Below are positions 55,127 through 64,000 of a DNA stretch of 64,000 bases, piece after piece. Source of the DNA: Lomentospora prolificans (lineage: Eukaryota; Ascomycota; Sordariomycetes; Microascales; Microascaceae); NCBI GenBank assembly GCA_029532625.1, contig JARFXM010000006.1, positions 2,170,001 to 2,234,000 of the forward strand. Reading direction: 5' to 3'. The notes beneath the pieces are model-generated. The model worked only from the letters and a program-made list of their open reading frames with translations. It was not told the DNA's origin and did not search any database. The position numbers and the translations under genes are program-made. Position 1 is the first letter of the stretch. Every line of letters starts with the position of its first letter.

Positions 55127-58100
55127 TTTCTGATACTCGTCCTTCTTCTTCTTAACCGAAACACTTTATTTGAAGATGGTGGAGGAGGCCAAAGTAAAGA
55201 TGAAAGATAATAGAATAACTGCACAAAGAGACCGCGAAGTAAGAAAAAACGAAAGCCTATGCTAATCAACCGACCTAAAGATTTCGTACCTGCATTCGCA
55301 ATGGTCGGGCGGCCGCCGAAAGAGGGGCCGCGACCTGTAGAAGCTGGCCAACTCGGCGGACAAAAATTGGGGAAAAGGGGACCATGATAAGTTCAACCAG
55401 AGGGAAGCACAAATCTTACACAGATACCCCGGGCAGCGCCGTGCCCCGTCCTTGCGCGATGAATCCTTCGGGGGGAATTGGCTCGCAAGGCGCAACGGCT
55501 CAGCTCTTCAGCGACGGGATTGCACTTAATAGATTGATGAGCGCTGAATACACGCATTGTCATTGGGGAAACAGGCTCAGTGAGATTTGTCGAGCGTGGC
55601 CCATGGCTTGGCAAGCTCTAGTGCCGGTAATATTGTTTTATCCGCGCCTTATGGGAATTGATTCTAAGCACGAATAAGGTAGGGCGCGCTAAATTGAATG
55701 AACAAAAATAGCAGCAATTTATTTGCAAGTCAACAGGAACCAGGGATTCAGAAGAGCTAAGGCCCTAGTTTGCACAGTGGCTCGGGTTGTCTCTTCACTG
55801 ATCGAGCTGAACGGCATATCACCGAGACCTAGCCTGGAATTCAGCCTGAGGCCATCATCTTCGACCTCTCAGGCCTCCAAGGCTCCCGAGAACGGCCGGC
55901 CTTAATGTGACAGCCCGCGCGGCCTCCGGATGGCCTAGGTTAAGGTTCTTGCTCCCCCTTACCTCCTTGTCGCTCCTGCGTTCGACAAATCACCTCCCTA
56001 AACCCAGTGCTTCGGTCCCCTGGCATCGCACTTAGTCGCCAGAGTTGTGACGGAGGCCCAGGGGCCCATTCTCTTCACTGCTACAGCCCTCTTCTTGATT
56101 CATCCATTTAGAAGCGGTAAAGTTGCTTTCTGGGTAAGGTCAACCGTGGGCTGCACACGCGCTCTGAGAATGCTGGGGATGTGACATAGTGGGCCAAGCT
56201 AGTCCAGCCGCGCTCTTAAAAAAAATCCCGGTCTAAAGAATGCAAGAGAAAGGAGACGATTCGCTTGTATTTGCGCAAGTATACCGCCGTGCACAACCTC
56301 TCGCATCCTTTCTTCAGGAACAGCTACCTAGCAGAAGCGGGCTTGGAGTGGGTAAGACCTGGTTGGGGGTGGCTTGCCAAGCCTTCCATTCCGGATACAG
56401 ATCCAAAGATGGAGGCGCGGCGTAAGCGGAGGAATCGAAGAGCCAAGGAAGAATTGGGGGCGTTGAACGACAGGAGCGATTGAGCCTCGATCCATCCCAC
56501 CCACCCGCTCAGATCCTGAGTCTGGGGGGCATGGAGTAAAGCGCAAAACCATCTGCAGTTGCATAGACTGCCCAATCGAAAATCACTTGGTTGTATTTGG
56601 CCTACCCCCTTGCCTTCGGCCGTAATAAGTTTCGTAGCCGTAGGCCACCGCAATACAAGCCATGTTCGTCACTCGGGCTATATCCGATCGTCAAAGGGCC
56701 AGTGACCAGGGGGGAATGGACCGGGAAGACAGCTCGGCGGGAAGAGAAGCAAATGGGAGGGCCAGAGACCAAGCCCCCTTGAAGAGCCATACCCAGAAGG
56801 GAGTTACCATCTGCAAGCACTTCAGCGGCAATGGAGGTCTAATGCGGGTAGCAAATAGCACGACCTCGGGTTTGGGCGGCGGGTCTCCTGGCCAAAGCCG
56901 CCGCTGGTATCCGGCACAGCGGCAACCCGATCCAATACTTCGTACAAGAGGGTTGAGGGTAAGAAGACGATGGGAAATTAATCCTTCCGTTGAGATTTTC
57001 TTGAAGAGAATGATTGTTTAAAAGACGTTGGCTAGTCCAGCTCGTCAATACCCCCTTTCCTTGGATCCGTAGACGCAAGCCGAGAATAGGGATTTGGCCA
57101 GCGGAATAAATTCGGCGAGTTAGTGCCGCCAAGTCGCATAATGGTCCTCCCCTGTGGAAATCTCCATGATGTGGTGGCTGGTGGCGATTGTCGAGGCTTA
57201 GAGAGCACGAGTTTGCAATGCACGGGCGAGTGCGGGCCAAATTCATGCGTGGTGCTTTGTCACAACGGCCGTATCCCCAGGGAGGGGTGTTTCAAAAGAG
57301 AGAAAGTTATGGGATGGGATCTGCGGGTACGAATACAGAGACGGGTACACAGAGGATCCAGCTGATCTGATCCTCGAGACTATATTCTTAAGCAGGCAGG
57401 TAAGGCAAGGCAAACTCTTCCCAGTCGGCTTGACTTGCCAACAGCCAACAGCTCGTGTCCTTCTTTTACTCAATTTGGGTCCACTGTTTTGAAACAAACC
57501 AAGTTGGGCCTTCAGTCGAGGATGGAAAAAGATAGAGGAGACCATGAAACAACAAGTAATCTTGGAAAGGATGGTAGTTGAAAGAAGGGATGAAAGTCAT
57601 CACATCACGCCTGGTCCTCGTTCTCGACCGAGATGCTGGATGTAAACGCGCGTCTTGGGGGCACAGCGAAACGACCATTCAAGAGTCTGGTCTAGCTTCG
57701 CTCTAGGGCGATAGTTGGAATCCGATGCCAGCATGAATGCGGGGTTGACTATTAGACCGACTCTCCACGAACTGGCTGGCCTAGTATCACTCTGCAGACT
57801 CAACCAGCTAGACATGGCATCTGAGTGGCCGAGCAGAAGCTTGCGGACTCGGAGGCTTTTCCGGGGCTCCACCGCTGGCGACCGCTATTTAGGGCATAAA
57901 GGTGGCAAATAGGACCTGGTCGTGATCACGGCAAGCCAGGCATGGCTCATCGAAGGAGCGAGTTGATCCACTCCAGAGCTTCCGGCAGACGTGCTAGTAC
58001 CTGCTCGCCAGCGATTTGCTATCCGGCCAGCAGGAAGCTGTTGGATATGGTGACGGGAAAGAGAAAACACTTACGACGGTACAGCACCAACAAGGCATTT

Positions 58101-60556
58101 TCTAACTGTGGCCCCGCACCGTTTTCTATTCGCCCTACGTATTGTCAGGCTCTCAATCATGGGTAGATCGCATCAACCCTCACGATGTCATTGGGAGAAA
58201 CCCCGCTGTTTCGTTTCACCAGTGAAGCTTCACGCGTGCACCGATTCGCCTGCAATTGACCCTTTTTTTTTTTTTCTTTTCCTCGAAGCCTCGAAGGGTA
58301 AAGAGGAAGGGAGGCCAGGCCAGCGATGGCATAAGTGCCCAGACTCGACCCTGCGTCAGATGTGGTGGTGTGCCCGCGCGGGAGGCATCATGATTGGGCG
58401 GTACCTGGCGTGGGAAACCCCCTTTGCCCCTTTTCGGACTGGTCTGGCCGACAAGGCAAATCGCAGCCAGTCAACTGTGGTGACTTGCCACTGACTGTGG
58501 TACATCAAGTGCATCAACTTGGCTTGCCAGGCTGCGTGCAGCTCGTCCTCGACATCCAGCATCCAGGCCGATTAACGCAGCGAGTTGAAGTTTGCTTGTA
58601 CCCCTTGCATGCGATTGGCATATCGCGGATACCCGCGATTTGACGCGCTTCCCATGTTCACTTTTCCCAGCGGTGCACCTGTATTTTTAAATGTTCTTTC
58701 AGGCTCCACAGGGTCAGATGTTGTCAACATTTGAAGCCAGCGTCGGTGCTTTTTGCAGGCGTGCCATGGCACCATGACACGCCTATTCCGCTGTACACCG
58801 GTTTCGGTGCCTCAAGGTTACAGAGTCTCTGCCATCTGCCATGGTCATGATGTCTCCTCTGCACAACCCGTACGATCATCCCCAGCCAGTCGATGTTCTT
58901 CATCCGACCCTCGCGTAACCAGTTCGGCGTTGGGCTACACATTGCTGCCCCACAAGTCACATCCCTCGCAGACCGTGGGCTGTCTCAAAGGCCATCGCGA
59001 CAAACTGTCAAAGAGGAGAATGGAGGAGGAAAGTAATGACTTTCCGTTAACCCCTGTGCGAGGACAAAGTGCTTGGATCGCCGCCCCATGTTGCATGGAA
59101 AACGGGTTAGGAGAGCGAATCCGTTTAGTATTGATTGAATTACGAACGAGCTGGGCACCTATCAAGTGCCGAGGGCTCGATTGCTTGAGACCTACTAGTA
59201 GCACCCGACGAACACAGTGGTGGAGGGGACTGTTCCTGACTCGGCGTCAAGGACTCTTATTTTTATTTTATTTTATTTTTCTTCTTCAACTTCGGCATCT
59301 CTCCAGATATGCTGCATCCACCAAGTGGTGAAGATAGTGGATGCCGATGTTATGGTCGAAATTAGTCGAGGATGGCGTGGTCAAACGAGCCCGATTTCAG
59401 CCTTTCCCAATCTGGCCAGGTCCCAAACCTTACCTTTCCCTGGATCCGGCTCAGCGCTCGAGGCGCCAAGCCACCACATCAAATCCCCTGAAATCCCGGG
59501 GACTCCACCAGCACCCGACCCTTGACCTTAGCTGATTGGAGCAACTCCCCTGAAGGCGTGTCTGATGTGCCGCCGTCTCTTGTCGAGTCGATCGGCGAGG
59601 TCCACCCTAGACAAGGAACATTGAACCCATCTGGCACAGCGCTCCATTGACTGTGAGTTATCCTGTGCAAGTCAAATGGTCATTCGACATGCGCTGATGC
59701 CCCAGCAAAGAACAAAAATCCTGGCATGTGCAGAATGCAATTGTACCCTCGTGCAACCAACGAGCATCGGAAGTACTCACGCGTCCCCTGGCCAGGGATC
59801 CTCTGTTTCTCACTATTTCCCGCATCCAACTGGTTCTGGGCCCGGGGTGTGTAAGTAGAGGGATGCGGGTGTAAGGGTGGCTCAGTCTATCCAAGGAGGA
59901 TAGGAGACACCCACACCCTCCCCTTCGCCAAGTTGCCTGTTCGGAAGATCTCCAGTACAGAACCTCATGGATAAAAGGACCTCTCGTCCCACCGTCGATT
60001 CGCATCTCCTGCTTCCATTGTGCACCAGGTTCAGGTTCAGGTTCCTTTCTTCTTATTCTTCTTTGCTTCGGTTCGAGAGAGGGGTTTTTTTCTGGGTTCT
60101 CTTCGTTTCCTTTCTGACACTCCCTTTCGTCTTTGTGCTTGCCCTCGGCTTCTTCACGGAGCACTAACAACTTTTTGACGATTCTTCGGGACGATTTCAA
60201 ACATCTCGTACACCCATTCATTCTGAACGAGTCCGTCCTTCCGCCACGGAAGACTTTCTTGCCGGTCAAGGAGTTCGAACAATCCCATCAAGTGACTTTA
60301 CACCAAGAGTCTTCTCTACTGTATAAGTGGCTTGTCCTTCTTTTCAACTCTCTCCTTTGAGAACCCCCGTCTGCTGGGTCACAAGATACAATCGCCATTG
60401 TCGTTGGCACCTTCCGCTTCGCACGGATTCCTTTTTCAACTGCCTCGAGCTGGCTCCTTCCTTCGACTTCAAATAGATCCGCTCCTTCCTGTCCTCGACT
60501 TGACTTTTTCTCCTCGATTACTGCATCAACACTGGAGCAACAGGGTCGGCCACAAC
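55127..60556. other. 5.4-kb gene desert upstream of the LPMO
   Basis: I find no gene with recognisable similarity, splice structure or sustained coding character. The region holds the promoter of the ERG26-like gene at its start. It also contains a T tract at about 58261-58276 and a TTTTA run near 59258-59280. From about 60030 it is CT-rich and probably belongs to the LPMO promoter. Frames such as 58753-59331 and 59658-60269 (minus) are judged spurious. Confidence 0.5.
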
Positions 60557-60575
60557 TATATATATATATATAAAG
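60557..60575 (+). promoter_or_regulatory. TATA element of the LPMO gene
   Basis: An extended TATATA run ending TATATAAAGG lies about 150 nt before the ATG at 60722. That is a suitable distance for a core promoter element with a leader of roughly 100-120 nt. Confidence 0.55.
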
Positions 60576-60721
60576 GAAACGAGTTCACACATTTGGTCAT
60601 TTTGGTCATCTCATCTTTTGACACACCATTGATCTGCTCTGCCTAACCCCGAGACATCAGAGCTCTTCGACAGCGTCAATTCTTATTTGCACCACACAGC
60701 CAACATTATAATTCAATCAAG

Positions 60722-62023
60722 ATGAAGGCTACTCTCCTCTACGCCCTTGTGGCCGCCGCTCAGGTCGTCTACGCCCACATGGCCATGATCGATCCCCCTC
60801 CTCTTCGATCTGCAAAGAATCCTAACAACGGCGGTAACATTGATTTCGACATCACTTCACCCATCACTACAGCAGCAAACTTCCCGTGCCGTGGCTCGCT
60901 CAGTCTCCTCGGCTCGCCCGCGGCAGCTCCTGTTGCCACCTACAAGGCTGGAGAGTCTTATAAGGCCACCATTAGCACAGGTGCCGATCACAACGGCGGC
61001 TCTTGCCAGTTTTCCCTCTCTTACGACAAGGGACAGACCTGGACCGTCATCGGAAGCATCATTGGCGGATGCCCCGTCTCCGGTGGTGGAACTTTCCCTT
61101 TCACCATTCCCTCGGATGCTCCCTCTGGCGACGAGGTTATCTTTTCGTGGTCGTGGTTGAATAAAGTCGGTAACCGAGAGTTCTACCAGTCGTGTGCCGT
61201 TGTCACTATCGAGGGCGGGTCGGCGGCTAGGCGTCGTCAGGCATCTGTTGCCTTCAGCGCGCGTCCCGCCATGTTTGTTGCCAATATCGAGGATATCAGT
61301 GGTACCTGCAAGACTGCGGATAGCCAGGACCCTGCTATTCCCAACCCTGGCCCCGATGTGATTGTCAACAATAACGACGCCGTCCCCCCTACAGGTGATT
61401 GTGGCGCCGCCGCCAGCCCTGGCACTGGATCTGGTGGGAATACCGGTGGGAATACCGGCGGCAATACCGGTGGAAACGAAGGTGACGACGGTGCTGGCGG
61501 TGGAAGCGGTGAAGGAGAGGCTTCCTCCGTCCCCACCACGGCCGTTGTTTCTCAAGCTCCTACCCAATCTTCCGGACTGTCAGTATCCCCCCTCCCTGAT
61601 CTTCACGTTGTGATCACATGCTTACAGTTTGATAGTCCCGGCGGTGTGTTCGTCAGTGTTCCTGTTACCGATGCCCCCGAGCCCACCGAGGATCCAGAGG
61701 TCCCCGAGAAGTCCAAGAAACCCGCTCCTTCGGCTACCGAAGACCCTACGACCTTCATCACTGGCACTAAGCCCGCTGTTGCTCTTCCCACTCCCGGTGG
61801 CGGCAACACGGCCCCTGGAGGTGGTTCTTCCCCAAGCGGTGTCCAGACCGGTGCCTGCTCCACCGAGGGCGTCTGGAACTGTATCGGCGGCGACTCCTTC
61901 CAGCGCTGTGCCTCAGGCCAGTGGTCCGCTGTTATCAACATGGCCGCCGGCACTCAGTGTCAACCCGGTGTCAGCGACACTCTCGTAACGGCCAAGAGGC
62001 GCCTCCGTTTCCACCGCATCTAA
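60722..62023 (+). CDS. AA11 lytic polysaccharide monooxygenase, chitin-active type
   Basis: A secreted copper enzyme of the AA11 family, which oxidatively cleaves chitin. The signal peptide covers residues 1-18 (MKATLLYALVAAAQVVYA), so the mature chain starts with His19, the N-terminal histidine of the copper brace. The second brace histidine is H90 in GADHNGGSCQF, and the axial tyrosine is probably Y155 in GNREFYQSCAVV. The catalytic domain ends near residue 165. A GGNT-repeat, Gly-rich linker and a Pro/Thr-rich linker lead to a C-terminal cysteine-containing module (CSTEGVWNCIGGDSFQRC...), which resembles the X278 module attached to other AA11 enzymes. The frame is open for 433 codons. It contains a possible in-frame 45-nt intron at 61583-61627 (GTATCC..TTACAG), whose removal gives 418 residues. 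Chitin is the expected substrate from family knowledge only. Confidence 0.9.
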   Translation: MKATLLYALVAAAQVVYAHMAMIDPPPLRSAKNPNNGGNIDFDITSPITTAANFPCRGSLSLLGSPAAAPVATYKAGESYKATISTGADHNGGSCQFSLSYDKGQTWTVIGSIIGGCPVSGGGTFPFTIPSDAPSGDEVIFSWSWLNKVGNREFYQSCAVVTIEGGSAARRRQASVAFSARPAMFVANIEDISGTCKTADSQDPAIPNPGPDVIVNNNDAVPPTGDCGAAASPGTGSGGNTGGNTGGNTGGNEGDDGAGGGSGEGEASSVPTTAVVSQAPTQSSGLSVSPLPDLHVVITCLQFDSPGGVFVSVPVTDAPEPTEDPEVPEKSKKPAPSATEDPTTFITGTKPAVALPTPGGGNTAPGGGSSPSGVQTGACSTEGVWNCIGGDSFQRCASGQWSAVINMAAGTQCQPGVSDTLVTAKRRLRFHRI

Positions 62024-64000
62024 GGCTCTCCGAGTCGAATTGATGAGCTATCATGATGCTGCAAGGGAACAGCCGTTCTGTTGCGCTTGACACGAAGATT
62101 TCCTCATCCGCGCAGTCGGAAGTTACGATTTGGGCTGCATATCAGCCATGTGTTGTGTACATACTGGAAGCGACGGCATTAGGAATCACGGATAGGAACG
62201 GAACGGGAAACCAGGACTAGACCCAGCATCATTTGCAAGCACGTCTCTTCAAGGATTGTGGCTCGAAGAGACCAGAATTGTACACCACCGCGGAGTTACG
62301 TGGTGCAGGTCAACCTTTCCTCTCTTTTTTTTTTTTCCCTATGCCATGTCTGTCATTTTTTTTCTTTTTCTTCTCTTTTCTTTTCACTTTTCTTCAAGAT
62401 TCCCGCTAAAGAGAGACTGGAATTTCTTTCTTTGGCATTCTTTTCTTCCATTTGGGTTTGGTTTTTATCCGGCGTTTGAGGATGGATTAGGGGAACCGAT
62501 TCATAGAAATGAAATTGAAACACGTTCTGATGAAACACCTCTCCTTCGCCCCTCTTCTTACCCCCCGTAGAATCAGCACGCAATTGACCAGTCGAAAGAA
62601 CGACAATCTTCACCGTGCTCCGTACCTTGCCCTCCAATACGAGAGTGCGCCAGGTAGCCGAATCCCGAGGCGAAACCGTAGTAGGATGGAGATTGTGAGG
62701 CGCGGCGCGTTGGTTCCCATGGTCCTCGCCGGGCGAGAACTGTCCGATGCTGCGCCCCCGGCCTCTTCAGAAGCAGCTGGTATCTCGAGGACTCTCGAGA
62801 CGGAACGCCGCAAGCCCAACGGAGGCGACACACACAAGGCGGATGAAAGAGGGAAAAAAAAAAAAAAAAAAAAAAAAAGGAGAACAGATTTGGGAGCTTG
62901 AACTCATTTGTACTTCCCTCACCCTTCTTTTTCTTTCCCTTTCTTTCACTTCTCGATTCGGTTCAGCTGGGCTCCGCCCGCCGCTCATTGTTGGTAGACA
63001 AGGCTGAGGCTGGCATGAATTGGTGACACTTTCTTTACGCGGACATCCCCGACCATTCTTATACCGCCTGCGCCAGGTAGAACCACGCAAGAAAGTTTCG
63101 ATTACCAAAACCTCGAAACCGCCGGGCAACGGAAAATAAGAAGAGCGCCAGCAAGGTGATGAGAGAGAGAGAGAGAATGTATGAGTGCGAGCGAGAGTGA
63201 GCAAGATGCTATCAAGTAATCGGACGTCTTGCGCGATGCTCACGCTTTTCTTTATTCCGCCTATCCATTCGTTCATCTCCTGCTCTGTTCAATAACTGTA
63301 CCAGCTATCAACAACCTTTCTCTTAGAACACCTTATCCCCTGTCAACTCCGATCCCTTCCCTCTTCAAGACGCCGCTTATGCCCTCCTTGAGATCTAAAT
63401 CTGGATACGTGGGAGAATCTGTCAATATCGCCTTGGCTGTGTCGAGACACTAAGCGAGGCCTGCCCTCTGAACCCTCCCATTTCTTGACTCTGGGCATTC
63501 CAGACTTGACTCTGCTACTCCCCCTTTCACCCATGTCCAGCCGCCAAATAGATACTTTTGAATACATGTAGAGTATTCCCTGTGTCGTTCCCCCCAAGAC
63601 CGCAATGACGCGCTGTCAGACGGGAAGCAAGAAACCAAAGAAATTATGGAACAGACCTTCGGTGGAGGAAGGGCTAGTCCCTTGGTTTAGTCAATCGTGC
63701 CGGCAGGCCAAGAGGAAGAGAAGAGAACCCTTGGGCCTGTCGAGATTTCGCCACCAATCAACCGTGCGGGGCACTCATGCATTCCGTCCGCTGTAGACTT
63801 ACCGCCTAGAATGCCAAATTCAAGATAATAAGGTTATTGTGCCAGGCCACCTCGAGGCCCGGCCGCTGAGACAAATATGGGGTTCAAAGCGATGATCCTT
63901 CTTTGGAAATAATCGCGTGTGGCGCGTAAATCGATAGGAGTGGTGACTTGTTAACAAATACTGCTGTAAAGAAGACCATTGAACGGCCTAAGTGGCGCTG
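62024..64000. other. Distal flank, no gene recognised
   Basis: The LPMO 3' flank is followed by low-complexity tracts: a T/C-rich stretch at 62320-62400, an A tract at 62854-62878 and a (GA)n run near 63160-63175. CT-rich sequence at 63240-63370 followed by ATG-containing frames could be the start of a gene continuing outside the window, but nothing is recognisable. Confidence 0.5.

Noticed and set aside
58753..59331. 192-codon frame in the gene desert
   Set aside because: It begins at a non-ATG codon, runs into a TTTTA low-complexity tract and has no domain.
60857..61567. 236-codon minus-strand frame inside the LPMO gene
   Set aside because: Shadow of the repetitive, GC-rich coding strand; the plus strand has signal peptide and copper-site residues.

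Overview
The window is nuclear DNA of a filamentous ascomycete (Pezizomycotina, most likely Sordariomycetes). Genes are monocistronic and lie on both strands. Introns are short (about 45-160 nt) with GT..AG ends. The gene set is typical of such fungi: a Zn2Cys6 regulator, a GEN1/Yen1-type resolvase, the Arp10 dynactin subunit, an AA11 lytic polysaccharide monooxygenase, and an alpha-tubulin gene with introns crowded at its 5' end. I found no rRNA, tRNA, CRISPR array or viral sequence. The species cannot be named from the sequence.

Layout. 1-8 kb: an unrecognised 411-aa protein with three internal GEP repeats, behind a TATA box and a 22-bp-period minisatellite; then a Sel1-repeat protein (-). 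8.4-16 kb: 5-oxoprolinase (-), divergent from a six-exon Zn2Cys6 transcription factor (+) across a 1.2-kb promoter region rich in GCCAGC/TGGC words. 16.8-21.3 kb: a ZC3H3/Red5-type CCCH zinc-finger protein (-), THO subunit 7 (+) and tubulin cofactor A (-). 21.3-26.1 kb: a gene-poor stretch with an AT-rich block, a probable relic of a Tc1/mariner-type transposase and one small ORF of unknown status. 26-37 kb: a BTB-domain protein, GEN1/Yen1 (-), a UCH-type deubiquitinase, ARP10 and a WW-domain protein with a low-complexity tail. 37.5-44 kb: a PGA1-like ER protein (-), HIS6 and alpha-tubulin. 45-55 kb: EDE1, SEC6 (-) and an ERG26-like 3-beta-HSD protein (-). 55-60.7 kb: a gene desert. 60.7-62 kb: the AA11 LPMO, followed by sequence with no recognised gene.

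The genes do not form a pathway. Several have housekeeping roles in the same broad processes: cytoskeleton (alpha-tubulin, cofactor A, Arp10), nuclear RNA export and decay (THOC7, ZC3H3), membrane traffic (Ede1, Sec6), and primary metabolism (HIS6, 5-oxoprolinase). No biosynthetic cluster or defence island is evident. The most unusual sequence-level observations are a 22-bp tandem duplication that shifts the reading frame at the end of THOC7, the triple-repeat 411-aa protein, a C-terminal SUMO-interaction-like motif on GEN1, a frame-preserving 45-nt optional intron in the LPMO, and the divergent ERG26-like paralogue. All exon structures were inferred by eye from splice signals, frame and family similarity; transcript data were not available.
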